Below are positions 1 through 11,400 of a stretch of DNA of 64,000 bases, piece after piece; the first letter of the stretch is position 1; every line of letters starts with the position of its first letter. The DNA is from Pollenia angustigena (lineage: Eukaryota; Arthropoda; Insecta; Diptera; Polleniidae): positions 170,978,478 through 171,042,477 of the forward strand of contig OV884058.1 of the NCBI GenBank assembly GCA_930367215.1. Direction: 5' to 3'. The translations under genes were made by a program, and so were the position numbers. The notes beneath the pieces are model-generated. The model had not been told where the DNA came from and did no database searches. It saw nothing but the letters and a program-made list of their open reading frames with translations.

Positions 1-173
1 CATGGACATCCAGCCAGCCAGCCAGCCGGACGGACATCGTTAGTTGGACTCAGAAAGTGATTCTGAGTCGATCGGTATACTTTAAGGTGGGTCTAGGACC
101 AATCTTTTAAGGCGTTACACACATCAGCACAAATGCATAATACCCTCTCCACTATTGTGGTGTGGGTATAATA
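1..173 (+). repeat. End of fly dispersed repeat, family R
   Basis: This is the terminal part of a dispersed repeat cut by the window edge. It starts with a short CCAG tandem, then the segment around GGACGGACATCGTTAG, and finishes with ACAAATGCATAATACCC and a tail resembling GGTGTGGGTATAATA. The same series of blocks recurs at 39085-39655 (plus) and 44866-45400 (minus). No coding potential is visible. Repeats of this style are common in higher flies; assigning it to a superfamily would be guesswork. Confidence 0.75.
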
Positions 174-187
174 ATTGAAACATAAAT

Positions 188-1699
188 GGGTAATTCCATG
201 TCAAAACGACCAAGAGTGGGACACGACCCCTTCCGATTTTAATAAAATTTGGTGAGAAGGTTCCTTTTATCTTATTAGGAACATATATGAACGAAAAAGA
301 TTTTTAAAATTTGTTTTTCGAAAGTTATGTCATATTCAAAATGTCATAATTTCGGAGAATTAGCCGAATGTGTTGAGCTTATTTCTTCAATATCTCGAAA
401 ACTACTTGACATACGAAGATGATTTTGATGTCATTTTAAAGAGAATACTTGGGGCTACAAACCATAAATTGAAAAAAAAATTTTTTTTTGAAAAATGTAA
501 TATCTGCAAAATGTTAAATTTTAAAAACGGACTAACTCAAAAACCTATTTTTTTATTTGGCTGATTTTTTTTTGTATAATACCTCAAACTGTTCTTTAAA
601 AATCCTGAAACTTTGAAGGAGGTGTTTTTTTTCTTTTTTAAGATATGATTTTTTTCCTTTCGCAACCCTTAAAAAAATAATATTAAAATAGAATTTTAAT
701 ATTGTAATTTTGAGCAATAAGTACACTGTGCTAGTTGCAAACAATAGACCAGCCGCGCACCAGGCATTTTACCCTAATTGGGGACGCTGAATCCAGTGGT
801 GCTAACCGTTTTTTTAGGTTAGCTCTTGTTTTCAAGATATACCGTTTTTTCGAAAATGTAAGAGGTTGCACAGCATATATTCGCGTAACTCAAAAACGGT
901 TTAGTTTATTGAAATAACTAAGAAAACCGAAATTCGGCAATAAATAATAAAGTGGGGTTGGTCATACATTTGACCCATCTAGGAGCATCCTACGCGCTGT
1001 ACCATACAAATATTTCGGCTTAATAAAATTCTTTAATTTGGCCCCTGCAGCGCGTAGGATGCTCCTAGATGGGTCAAATGTATGACCAACCACTGGATTC
1101 AGCGTCCCCAATTAGGGTAAAATGCCTGGTGCGCGGCTGGTCTATTGTTTGCAACTAGCACAGTGTACTTATTGCTCAAAATTACAATATTAAAATTCTA
1201 TTTTAATATTATTTTTTTAAGGGTTGCGAAAGGAAAAAAATCATATCTTAAAAAAGAAAAAAAACACCTCCTTCAAAGTTTCAGGATTTTTAAAGAACAG
1301 TTTGAGGTATTATACAAAAAAAATCAGCCAAATAAAAAAATAGGTTTTTGAGTTAGTCCGTTTTTAAAATTTAACATTTTGCAGATATTACATTTTTCAA
1401 AAAAAAAATTTTTCTCAATTTATGGTTTGTAGCCCCAAGTATTCTCTTTAAAATGACATCAAAATCATCTTCGTATGTCAAGTAGTTTTCGAGATATTGA
1501 AGAAATAAGCTCAACACATTCGGCTAATTCTCCGAAATTATGACATTTTGAATATGACATAACTTTCGAAAAACAAATTTTAAAAATTTTTTTCGTTCAT
1601 ATATGTTCCTAATATGATAAAAGGAACCTTCTCACCAAATTTTATTAAAATCGGAAGGGGTCGTGTCCCACTCTTGGTCGTTTTGACATGGAATTACCC
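188..1699. mobile_element. Foldback element with about 610-bp inverted arms
   Basis: The left arm (188-799) and right arm (1090-1699) are near-perfect reverse complements. The ends read GGGTAATTCC and GGAATTACCC and are flanked by AAAT on both sides (184-187, 1700-1703), a likely 4-bp target duplication. A second, inner inverted repeat (957-999 with 1048-1090) lies in the centre, so the right arms abut while a unique segment of about 157 bp (800-956) separates the left ones. The small open frames at 553-744 (minus) and 1145-1351 (plus) are the same sequence mirrored by the arms and are not genes. The terminal ten bases resemble those of the elements at 1718-4602 and 14879-15577, which suggests one TIR superfamily. 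No transposase is present. Confidence 0.85.
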
Positions 1700-2626
1700 A
1701 AATATGAAGCTGAATATGGCATTTCCATCATGACGAACGTGCCCATCGTACAAATTTAAAGTTAAAAAAAAGTCAAAATAAAACGTATATTTATTTTGGG
1801 AATAGATTCAAGTTATAGCTTTTAATTAGCCCTTTAATTGGTGCTATTTTTCATTTTGATAAATTATTTCGTTTTCAAGAAAATTGCAAAAAAACAAGTC
1901 ATTTGCACGTGACGAAAACAGAAGTGGTTTTTGCTTCCATTTTTTCGAATGCCGATTTCAGCGAAACCTGAGGCAATATTTGAATACAAAAAATTGTAGA
2001 ATGTTATGCACTCATATCTCTTAAATATGGCTGTCATTTTGAATAAAAATAATGTATACTTTTTTTTTATATTTAGCTTTAGTCGCTGTCGCACGTGATC
2101 TGTCGCACATGACATTTTTTTCCATCATGATTAGACCAGGTCGACCTCCATACAAAAAAAAAAGTTGTGCCAGTCACCCCCTAGAATGAAAGATATGTCA
2201 ATGAAGTTTCTAAAACAGGGAACTTTTTTTTTGCCACGCCCCAAAATACAGCCCTTTTGGTTTTTTATATTTAGCGCTGCCATTTAAAGTCCGATCTCAT
2301 CATATTGCATATCGTTTTTCAGGGCTTGATAGTGGCTTCATTTTTGTCGTTAGTGACTTTTTAATCCGACCTCAAATTCTGGGCGCCACTTATGCCATCT
2401 CGGATTCTTCCCCCAAATGTCCAATTTTTTTTACGTGCCAAGAAAGTCCTTCTAAAACTACGTATGCATAGATTTTAATATGCCCACTTTTATTACACGC
2501 GTACAATCTTGCTATTTTACAGTTTTTATTTTTTTATTTTAATATTAATTTCAAAAGATTTCGTTATTCGTGCTTAATTCCCAGTTTTTATTCTTGACAA
2601 AAACCACTTGAAATTTATTGTTGATG

Positions 2627-2690
2627 GGAAAAGCTATTCCTATGCGCATTTCACTGGTTGCTTAGGCCAGATCATTAGGAAACTTCATCC
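2627..2690 (-). ncRNA. Degenerate hammerhead ribozyme-like fold
   Basis: On the minus strand the order is stem I half, core, stem II (CTGG with CCAG), GAAA, short stem III (ATGCGCAT) and stem I half. The core reads CTAATGA instead of CTGANGA, so the invariant G5 is changed to A. Known hammerhead rules predict loss of activity. The stem I partner is also changed (GGGAAAAGC where the second copy has GGGATAAGC). Confidence 0.5.
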
Positions 2691-3098
2691 ATAAAGATTT
2701 TAGAAAAACTAAAGATATTAAACCAAATAAAACTGTTAAACGTATAAGAATTATAGCAACAGTTTTACTTGTAATAATATCAAAGTTTAAACAAAACACA
2801 TCAACAATAAACAACAGTGGGTTTATCTCATCTTACATTCCCCACTACAATTAGTTGAAATTCTCTCAACATAAATTGTAGTTGTAAGTAGGTTAAGAAA
2901 AACAAAATAAAAGCAACAACAACTTACAAAAGATGTTGTCAATTAAGTGTTTTTTAGGCCGTGCACTTGCCTGTTTATTATCAAAAAGTAATTTCAATTT
3001 TTGGGAATACAAAATTTTAATTTCAAAAGATTTTGTTATTCGTGCTTAATTCCCAGTTTTAATTCTTGACAAAAACCACTTGAAATTTATTGTTGATG

Positions 3099-3162
3099 GG
3101 ATAAGCTATTCCTATGCGAATTTCACTGGTTGCTTAGGCCAGATCATCAGGAAACTTCATCC
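3099..3162 (-). ncRNA. Hammerhead ribozyme-like fold with canonical core
   Basis: On the minus strand the sequence contains CCTGATGATCTGG, a loop CCTAAGCAA, then CCAGTGAAATTCGCATAGG. This fits the hammerhead layout: core CTGATGA, stem II of four pairs (CTGG with CCAG), GAAA, a minimal stem III, then the cleavage triplet ATA between plus positions 3113 and 3112. Stem I can form between GTTTC before the core and GGAAT after the cut, with further pairing of AAG to CTT and GGAT to ATCC. Weak points are a U-U pair at the base of stem II and a stem III weakened by a G-to-T change relative to the ATGCGCAT form. A very short stem III is known from Penelope-like and retrozyme hammerheads. Confidence 0.6.
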
Positions 3163-4609
3163 ATAAAGATTTTAGAAAAACTAAAGATATTAAACCAAAT
3201 AAAACTGTTAAACGTATAAGAATTATAGCAACAGTTCTACTTGTAACAATATCAAAGTTTAAACAAAAAACATCAACAATAAACAACAGTGGGTTTATCT
3301 CATCTTACATATTTTAATATTATAAAAAATCTCTGTTTGGCCTGGTAATTTGATGAGCTTTCTACTTTTACTTTCGACGCATTGATAGAAAATGATGTTT
3401 TTCAATGTCGCACATGACATCGAAATATGAGATAATACAAAGAAAAAAATTACAGTTATGTATTTGCAATCGGATTGTTTCTTGTGCATTCTATTTTGAC
3501 TCTTTGTACCATCCGAAAGGTTTTAGAGAGAAAAAGTCAATGCATAATGTCTCTCTTAAAGAACTGTTATCATAGCAAAACGTACAATAGAAATATCTAA
3601 ATAAGAAAAGTTGCACCTGTTCCACTTTGCATTCATAAATCTTGAAATGGGTTATAAATACATATAAAATTTTTTTACTTTTATTAAACTTGATTGTTTT
3701 CCTGTTAAAATATGATAAAACAAAGTATTTTCAAGAACTTATAATTTTTTTGTTGCGGTGGACCTTTCGGTGGAAATGCCCATATTTAAAATCAAAAATA
3801 TAAGAAAATGATGAAAATTTTAAAATAGTCAAAAACAAACTAAACGAAGGCAATTTGAATTAAAAACCAGTAAAATTTTACTGTTAACTGAAATAATAAT
3901 GGCAATATTCAGTGAATTTTTACTGATTACTTAAAAATCAGTATTCACTTTTTAAAAGAATTTTAATAAAAAAAAGTTATATTGTAAGCATTGTCAATTA
4001 ATTTTTAGACTTTTTCAGGTAAAATATATTTGTTTGCATATGTTTCAGAAAAGGGAAATTAGCTTTGTACTGCATTATTTCAGTTACTTGTAAAAGTTTG
4101 CTAAATACAGTAATTTTTTCAGTAAACAGTAAAAGTTTACTGGTAGCTGAAAAAATTGCCATCATTTTTTTGAGCGTGTTTTATTAAAACGCGTAAAAAA
4201 AAGCGCGTATTTCAAAAAGTTACTATTATTGATCCGTGTTATATCTAAATCGCGTAAATTAAGTACCGTATAAATCAAGGGATATCTGTAGTCATCTTTC
4301 TTTTAGGAATAAGATTTTGTATGCCTTATGATGCAAAATTCGTTTAAAATTAGGAAAACGCACTTCAACCTTTGAAGTTACTTCCACTTTTTGTAGCGTG
4401 TGGCACAAAACTTTGTGATCAATTATTTCGCAACAAATACTTTCAAAGTAATTATGATACATATATGCCATTCGTAAGTACATATAAAGGTCACTTAATA
4501 CTATATATAAGTTGAAGCTATCTCTTTTGAAAGACCAACAAATTTTTATATTTGAATCAGAAAATGCGTGCAAATGTAGCGTTCGTCACGCAGGAAATGC
4601 CCATATATA

Positions 4610-5475
4610 AATAAAGTACATATATATAATGTTCAGTTCAATATATTTTTCAATATTTAAAATTTTCTTCAATCCCGTTTTTATAAAAAATTTTCTTAAA
4701 TGCCGTTTTTTTTAAATAATTTTCTGATATCGTAAATTTGTTTTAAAAATTTTGTTCAGTCGTGAATTTATTTGATCTTAAATTTTTAGTAGAATATTTT
4801 GTTATATCGTAAATTTTTTAATCTCGTGAATATTTTTCTACTGCTAATTTTCGATAGAAATCATAAAAAGTTTCCATGTATCGTAAATTTTTCACTATGT
4901 AAACTTTTCAAATATCGTAATTTTTTTTCGTAAATTTTTTTATAGAAAATTTTCTTTTATCGTAAATTTTTTATATTTTTTTTTTTATATTGTATTTTTT
5001 ATACTGTTATATTTGCCGTATTCACAAAACCCTTTGTATCGTTGTATCAATTGTATGTTGTGTTTTAATTCATAGCTCACTATTGGTTTTTTATACAACA
5101 TACAATGGATACAACGATACAAAGGGTTTTGTGAATACGGCAATTGTATTTCTATAGAAAATTTTTTCATATTGTAAATTTTGTAACGAATTTTTTGTTG
5201 TATAACAAATCTTCTTTGTTTAAAAAATTTGTATTGTAAATTTTCTATAGAAAATTTTGCTATATTGCAAATTTGTTTCATGTTAATCTTGTAAAAAACT
5301 AATTTTGTTACATTGTAATTTTTCGCAATTCTGGTTATTTCGTAATTTTTTTATAAATACTTTGATAATCATAATTCTTTAGAAAATTTCCTTATATCGT
5401 AAACTTTCTATAGAAGATTTTGTGACCGAAAGTTTAAAAATTTTTAAAGGCTGATTATTTTACGATATTGTTATA
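4610..5475. repeat. Degenerate TCGTAAATTTT/TATAGAAAATTTT array
   Basis: A degenerate minisatellite in which TATCGTAAATTTT alternates with TATAGAAAATTTTG-like blocks, at roughly 30-40 bp spacing. The same motif fills 6530-6900, 9660-10430, 10650-11040 and 11285-11400, and appears in reverse at 17820-18375. It contains a hairpin MITE at 5014-5142. Very AT-rich and non-coding; the open frame at 4985-5281 (minus) is a by-product. Confidence 0.75.
5014..5142. mobile_element. Hairpin MITE, TGCCGTATTCAC ends, ATT flanks
   Basis: The two halves are nearly perfect reverse complements from TGCCGTATTCACAAAACCC inward, leaving only a short central loop. ATT lies immediately outside each end (5011-5013 and 5143-5145), consistent with a 3-bp target duplication. 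It sits inside the TCGTAAATTTT array. The end sequence resembles that of the 561-bp element at 28435-28995. No coding capacity. Confidence 0.85.
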
Positions 5476-5539
5476 GAGAAATATTTAGATTCTACTAATT
5501 TTATAAATTTACACATACATTTGATCACTTTGATGAATA

Positions 5540-6519
5540 ACCAGACTGCAAAAATGTGCAAACGTAATTTCTTATATGTGAAAATATTTAATTGTATGTT
5601 TTCTTTAATATTATCTTTCTTAAAAGAGGTGATATTTGATAAAAATTATTCCAAAAAAATTTTCTTACATGGTCTGTAATCAAAGGAAGAGTTCAAAGAG
5701 AAATATGTTATTCGGATTAATGGTAAATTTTTACTTTATTTTGATCATTATTCAGTTAAATTATTACGGAAAAAATTTCACGTTCGAAATGTCACGTATC
5801 AACCCAGATTTTGGCTTAAAAAAAAAGAAAATACAGAAGTTTTTGGAATCAAACCAAGACATTTTAATGTTACATTGCTACGTAAAATTCTTATGGCCAT
5901 TTTCTCAATGTATCGACAAACTGTCTGTAACTTAATGTCAACATAAATTTATTGGACCGATAAACTGTCCGTTAACGATTTTGGGTTTCTCAATATACCG
6001 ACAAAAAACAAAGTTTTCACCTGGCAACGCCACTCAAAATACATGTAAAGGATGGGAGTCAGCTGATTGAATTTATCTGTACGGCAAATAAAAGGAAAAT
6101 AAGTAATTGGCAGATGAGTGCCGGTTAGCTTTGCGATTAAATCGAAGCAAATGATACATTGAGAAAACCAAATTTCTTTAATGTGCAGTTTTTCGTTGGG
6201 AAAAAAGATAATCACCTAAGGAGAAAATGGCCATTAAAGTAGTTTGACTAATAAATTGTGCCAGGTTTCCCTGAATTACGCCTTTTTATACATGGCCACA
6301 AAAACTACTTCTATTTTTTCACGTTCGAACCTCTGCTTCTTTTGCCATTATCTTTGGCCTAGAATCGCGCCCTCAATAAACTTTAGCATAGATAACAGTG
6401 CTTTTTTAGTGTTATAATTTAAGGGTTAAGAGAACGTAAAAATATTTGTTGTTGAAAATGTTATTGCATTTTTGATGCGTACGACTGTCACGTTCAACAC
6501 TTTGGATTTACCCATATAT
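5540..6519 (-). mobile_element. 5'-incomplete copy of the 14879-15577 element, reversed
   Basis: The segment matches 14879-15577 in opposite orientation: the frames at 5636-5935 (plus) and 15157-15414 (minus) give almost the same translation. Its right end, GGATTTACCC followed by ATAT, corresponds to the GGGTAATTCC end of the other copy. The left terminus is missing and the sequence runs into the TCGTAAATTTT array. It is interrupted by a 340-bp MITE at 5894-6233. The shared open frame has no recognisable domain and I do not call it a gene. Confidence 0.75.
5894..6233. mobile_element. PIF/Harbinger-type MITE, TTA flanks (copy 1)
   Basis: A 340-bp element with ends TGGCCATTTTCTC and GAGAAAATGGCCA, flanked by TTA on both sides (5891-5893, 6234-6236). 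A second copy of the same length is at 56890-57229. The paralogous sequence at 15160-15180 lacks the insertion and serves as an empty site. A 3-bp TTA duplication with short TIRs is typical of PIF/Harbinger (Tourist-like) MITEs. The open frame at 5949-6215 is incidental. Confidence 0.9.
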
Positions 6520-6529
6520 TAAATATAGT

Positions 6530-6900
6530 AAATTCTTTCGAAAATTTTGTTTTATTGTAAATTTTTTATAGAAAATTTGGGTTTGTTGTAAATTTTGAAT
6601 AGAAAATGTTGTAAATTATCTTTAGAAAATACAGTTATATTGTAAATTTTTGTTTGAAAATTCCCTTATAGCGTAAATTTTTTCTGAAAATATTGCTATA
6701 TAAATCGTAAATATTCCATAGAAAATTTTTTTATATCGTAAATTTTTTATATAAATTTTGTAACATTGTCAGTATTCTATAAAAACGTTGAATATTCTAA
6801 ACTATCTGACGAAACCTTAAATATCGTAAATTGTTAATAGAAACGCAAGTTTTTTTTTAACGAAAACTTAAAAAAAAAACCAAATATGTAAATTTTCAGC
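6530..6900. repeat. Degenerate TCGTAAATTTT array
   Basis: Continuation of the degenerate array seen at 4610-5475, with units such as TTGTAAATTTTTTATAGAAA. No gene is visible. Confidence 0.65.
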
Positions 6901-6983
6901 ATTATTTTAAACTATCGTTTATATTCTAATGGAACTTTTAATGCCAAAAACTTTTATTACATATTTTCTGTAGAATTTAATCT

Positions 6984-7176
6984 CGGGTCTGTTTTGAAAA
7001 TTTCGTGCTTTTAAAATCACATGTGTGGTTTTATGGTGTTCTGAAAATCGTGCCGTTTTGATTGAAAATCGCACTAAAATGGAACAACAAAATATCACAT
7101 GAGTGACTTTTAAAGGTACATTCATGAGATTTGATATCACGTGATTTGAGTTAACAGTGATTTCAGAACAGGCCTG
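6984..7176. mobile_element. MITE, CGGGYCTGTTYTG end family (copy 1)
   Basis: Ends CGGGTCTGTTTTG and CAGAACAGGCCTG are inverted. The interior is rich in ATCACATGTG-like blocks, as in the copy at 59949-60186; the third relative is at 19226-19465. Flanking triplets are TCT and TAT, so a duplication is not clean here. The open frame at 6919-7140 is incidental. Confidence 0.7.
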
Positions 7177-7258
7177 TATATCGTTATTTTTTCAACATTT
7201 TATTTTAAAATCGTAAATTTGCTGGAAAGAAAAAGTCAGAAGCGGAGTTCATTGATTA

Positions 7259-7402
7259 GTGCAAATGGCCTTGCGAAAGAGCGAATGCAAATTATCGTAA
7301 CTGTTTTATAAGATCTAACGAAAACTTTCTGTATTTTGTTGTTGGATTTTACAGCAGCGCTATTACACTTTACATTTGCTCTTTCGCAAGGCCATTTGCA
7401 CC
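7259..7402. repeat. Inverted repeat with GTGCAAATGGCCTTGCG arms
   Basis: Arms at 7259-7291 and 7376-7402 (GTGCAAATGGCCTTGCGAAA and its complement) enclose about 85 bp. This is a probable MITE of a family not seen again in the window. I could not fix a target duplication. The open frame at 7236-7445 only reflects the arms. Confidence 0.6.
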
Positions 7403-7459
7403 AGACAGCGAAATTTTCTAAAATCTTTTTTGTAAATGTAAACAAAAATGTATAGAATT

Positions 7460-8880
7460 TTTTGTGCTCTATTAACCCTCTTTTGCTTTTTTGGGTTAAT
7501 GTTTTGCAAGTTTGAGTCGGCGGTTTTATTTATTTATAAATTGTCTCAAACTTATTTTGAATTTGAATTTATTGCACTATAAACATGATTGGCAGTTTTG
7601 AAAATCTACAGTTTATTAAAAGCGCCTACTTTTTTTTTTGGTTTTCAGATTACGATTGTTTTGCTCTCTATAAAGTGCAATTTAATACTTTTGGTCAAGT
7701 GAAGTCTGTTTGTCTGTCCGTCCCGGTGTCTATGTTAAGAAGGCGTTAGTAGCGTTGGTTTTAAATTTCATATAATTTTCTCCCATTTGTAAAGTTAATG
7801 GTATATTACTTTATTGGCATTTTTCATAAAATAAAACCAAAAAAATATTATTTATCCTAAAACAAAATATTAAAACTTAAATGTGTGATTTTATTACAAT
7901 TTACTGTTAAAGATACGACGTTAGTAAGGCCGCTTTAGGGGGCGCAAGATTTTCCACTCACGAGTGAGTGTGTGAGTATCGCATTTATTTTGTATCTGGG
8001 TTTTTAACTACATATTCACATAACCATGTTAAAGTTATTAGCCATTTATTTGTCGATTAGACAAACACAACTAACTATTTATTTATTAATTTTTTTCTCC
8101 CAAAGATTTTTATAATGATGCAAGCGGTTTTTAAAAAAGCGCGAGAGGGGTACAACTAAAACCCCAATGACGAAGACAATCTGCATGTTTTCCTTTTAAT
8201 TTTTTCTGTTATTTTATGACTTCAACATTTTTGTTTTAAAATTTTTGCTATGGTTGTTGCAGTTGTTGTCCAATCAGACATTTGTATGGTCATATTTGCA
8301 GTCATATTCATACATACCATTACATTCATTTACCGCCATATGTTTGACTCTTTGACCCATTATGTCTATTATTTTTGTGTGTTTGGTTATTTTATTTCTT
8401 TATATTTTTCGCAAATCTTTTTTTTTTATTATTTTATTTATGGTCTTTAATTATGCCAAAGGAAAAGGCGGTTTATTTGTTTAGCTGTTGCTTTTTTCCT
8501 CTTGTTGCATTTCAATATATGGTTTATTTAAGGAAATTATTTTTATTTTCTTGGTAAAAAATTTTCTACATGTACGAAATTCGTGAATACGCTGACAGAG
8601 CCTGTGACCACAATTTATGGTCAACAAGACAAAAATGTAAAAAAAAAAATTAAATATATTTTTGAACTTATTTATTTTGGGTCAATAGTGTTATAGATAC
8701 CATGAAAAGTGTTTGTTAGTATGAATGTTATGTCAAGATTTAAAAACAAAAATTTAAGCTCTAAATGTTTAACATTTTTTTTATGTTTAAGATTGAAATA
8801 ATTGTAATAAAACACATTTAAAAATTGAAAATTCGAAAATTTTGCTTTAGAGTAAATTTGTTTTATTATTTTATTTTTAT
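7460..8880. other. AT-rich stretch without a recognised feature
   Basis: Contains T-rich runs and short open frames at 8250-8450 and 8375-8557 whose hydrophobic translations come from T-rich DNA. I see no domain, splice pattern or repeat boundary that supports a gene. Confidence 0.5.
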
Positions 8881-8886
8881 AGAATA

Positions 8887-9539
8887 CTAGCTGGCCTGAC
8901 ACACGTTGTCCTGTCCAAATTAGGAGAAATGTTTGCGTTCGAGTTTTAAAATCCGTTAAAAAGATACGAACATTTGAAAGAAAAATTAGTCAAATCGATG
9001 GAGCCGTTTTCTGATTTTAGGTAAATCGAAAAAAGTGGGCGTTAAAGTGGGCGGGGCAAAATTTTCTTTCCGTAAAAACCTAAAATCGTCCAAATCGGTC
9101 AAGCAGTTCTCAAGTTATGCGCCTAATAGAAAAAGTGGGCGTAAAAGTAGGCGTGGTACATTTTTCTTTCGATGAAAACGTAAAATGGATTAATACGAAC
9201 ATTTGAAAGAAAAATTTGTCAAATCGATGGAGCGGTTTTTTGATTTCAGGTAAATCGAAAAAAGTGGGCGGGGGAAAATTTTCTTTTCGTATAAATTTAA
9301 GTTGGACCATGGCGATCATTTTAAAGAAAACATCGTCCAAATTATATAGATGTAATTGGTACAATATGAAAATTAGATTTTGCCACGCCCCTCCGCCTGC
9401 AGACCGAAAATCAAAAATCAGACTTCACAGTGTCACCCGCCTGAATATTCTGAAGATTCCCTGAAAATTTCATCAATATCGGCTGGGCGTTTTGGAGTCC
9501 ATACACACATACATCCTGTTTAAAATATATGGATTTAGA
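8887..9539 (-). mobile_element. Non-autonomous Helitron-like repeat (copy 1)
   Basis: Read on the minus strand it starts A|TC and ends CTAG|T, with GACAG...GTGTC forming a small imperfect hairpin a few bases before CTAG. Insertion between A and T, a 5' TC, a 3' CTRR and a subterminal hairpin are Helitron hallmarks. The interior repeats a block containing AAAGTGGGCG and AATCGATGGAGC. Copies at 20761-21378 and 53217-53684 share ends and interior. No Rep/helicase is encoded; the frames at 9110-9364 and 9216-9464 are incidental. Confidence 0.7.
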
Positions 9540-9659
9540 TCGACAATAAATTTTCTTTAATGTATAAAAATATCAATCTGCACCTTGTTAGCGTTTTAGC
9601 GAGAAGGAGGATTTGGCTTGTTTTCTAGACCGCCTAATCCATAATCCCCGGAGGTAATT

Positions 9660-11400
9660 CTAGCAAAAAATTAAATATCGTTTTATAGAAAATTTTGCTC
9701 GATCGGTAATTATCGTAAAAATTACATCACAAATTAACTATTAAAAATTTTGTTGTTGCATCATAAATTTTCTAAAGAAAAATTTTTTTTATCGTAAATT
9801 TTTTTCAAATATTTCATCGTTCGTTGTCTAGACAAAATTTGCTCCGATCGGAACTTGTTCCAAAGGAAATGTTCGACCATTAACAGCCAGTTCATCGATT
9901 TCGAACGTTAACGTACGCATAGAAAATTATATTTAAAACAAAAACAAAATTCCAAATTCGAAATCGTTAAACAGGCAGTAATTTTATATATGAATCGTAA
10001 TTTTTTTAAATTTTCCATTTACATTTTTGTTCGATTGTAAATTTTTTTTCGATCTTATATATTTTTAATTTAATTGAAACTATGTAGAGAGTACTCTCCA
10101 GAAATTATTTAAAATTTTTTTTTGTTTGATCGTAAATTTTCTATAAAAAATTTAGTTCGATCTAAATTTTCAATCTGCAGAACTTGAAAATGCTGATTTT
10201 CTATAAAAATTTAAAATATCGTATTTTTTTTGGTTATGAACTTTCAATATCGTAAAATTTTATACAAATTTTAAATATAGCTAAGGATTAATTGAACCTC
10301 GAAGTTTAGTAAAAAATTATTTAAAACATAAAATTTGGTATAATCGTTAAAAAAAATTTTTTAAAGTATGTAAATTTTCAACTGAAATTTTAAATGTCGT
10401 TATCGTTAGAAAATTTACGATATTTAGGCCCGTTTTCACAACTTACCGATAGCTAAAGGTAAGATTTTATCGGCCATATAAAAAGCGTTACATTATTACA
10501 ACTTTACTTCAACCTACCAGGTAGAATTAACCTTAATCTACTTTATCGTTCACTTAAGGTTAAAGTAAAGTTTTTATAATAAAACACTCTTTATAAGGCC
10601 ATTTAAAGTCTACTTTAAGCTATCGGTAAGTTGTAAAAACGGGCCTTAATGTTTTTGAACAAAATTTACGATATTTAAAATTTCTTTTGAAGTTAACGAT
10701 ATTTAAAATTTCAGTTCAAAATTTACGTAAAATAAAATTTGTTAATACCAAATTTTAGATATCGTAAATTTTCTAAGGAAACTTTAATGTCTTATACAAA
10801 TTTTAAATATTACACTTTTTTTAAAGAAACTTTAAATATCGTTAAATTTTTGTAAAAACTGTAAATATCGTATTTTTTTTAGAAATTTAATATCGTAAAT
10901 TTTGTAAAAAACAAAAAATTCTTGGAAAAAATTAAGGTAAATTTGTTTTATCGTTATTTTGCTATTTTTCTATAGAAACTTTAAATATCGTAAGTTTTTA
11001 TAGAAATTTTAAATATCGTAAATTTTGTAGCAAAAAGCATTTAAAATAAAAGTGATCTATTAAAAATAAAATAACACTAGATGACCCGTGCGAATATTTC
11101 GCACCGTAATTTTTATCAATGAAAATATTAATTTTTCAATTTCTAATTATTTTTCGTCATTAGTGTTAGAAATAAGCTTTAAAATGAGATGAGATCATTA
11201 AATTTGATGCGGTGGTATGGGAGATATTTGCAACCGACAAAAAAAAGTGCTTTAGAAATAATATATATGATAAGTTGTTTTATAAAAATAGAAACTTTAA
11301 ATATCGTTATTTTTTTATAGAGTTTTTAAATATCGTAAATTTTGTAAAGAGACGCTAAATATTGAATGTTATCTATAGGAAAATAAAGTATTGTGAATTT
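9660..11400. repeat. Degenerate TCGTAAATTTT arrays with an inserted MITE
   Basis: Three blocks (9660-10430, 10650-11040, 11285-11400) of the same degenerate motif described at 4610. The first two are separated by the MITE at 10437-10645; the last follows about 240 bp of unrelated AT-rich sequence. Frequent units are AAATATCGTAAATTTT and TATAGAAATTTTAAA. No gene. Confidence 0.65.
10437..10645. mobile_element. MITE, GGCCCGTTTTCACAAC ends, TTA flanks
   Basis: A 209-bp element with about 33 bp of inverted ends (GGCCCGTTTTCACAACTTAC and complement). TTA flanks both sides (10434-10436, 10646-10648). The 3-bp TTA duplication points to PIF/Harbinger mobilisation. The interior has paired blocks such as CTTTAC and GTAAAG. 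Non-coding. Confidence 0.88.

Larger units (their letters stand above)
2545..3310 (-). repeat. Hammerhead-repeat dimer (LTR-like, period 472 bp)
   Basis: Two near-identical direct repeats of 294 bp (2545-2838 and 3017-3310) are separated by 178 bp, giving a 472-bp period. Each starts TTAATTTCAAAAGATTT and ends CATCTTACAT. The arrangement can be read as an LTR-internal-LTR unit or as 1.6 units of a tandem repeat. On the minus strand each copy contains a hammerhead-like core. The family recurs at 18381-19207, and as fragments at 20695-20745 and 21530-21800. No protein is encoded. The direct-repeat plus ribozyme layout resembles Penelope-like elements and retrozymes; that link is inference. Confidence 0.8.
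1718..4602. mobile_element. TIR element, GGGCATTTCC end family, nested
   Basis: The left end GGCATTTCC, followed by TGACGAACG, matches the reverse complement of the right end CGTTCGTCACG...GGAAATGCCC. ATAT flanks both ends (1714-1717, 4603-4606). The element is about 2.9 kb and contains the hammerhead-bearing repeat dimer at 2545-3310. A further end-like motif, GGAAATGCCC followed by ATAT, lies at 3778-3787 and matches the right end of the element at 14879-15577, so two related elements may overlap here. The motif GTCGCACATGACAT recurs inside. Small open frames at 1864-2115 and 3295-3489 (minus) have no recognisable domain. Confidence 0.55.

Noticed and set aside
553..1351. Two identical 63-68 codon frames (553-744 minus, 1145-1351 plus)
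   Set aside because: They are mirror images created by the inverted arms of the foldback at 188-1699; low-complexity lysine-rich sequence without a domain.
5636..5935. 99-codon frame repeated at 15157-15414
   Set aside because: Shared only because both lie in copies of the same TIR element; no recognised domain and no sign of constraint between copies.
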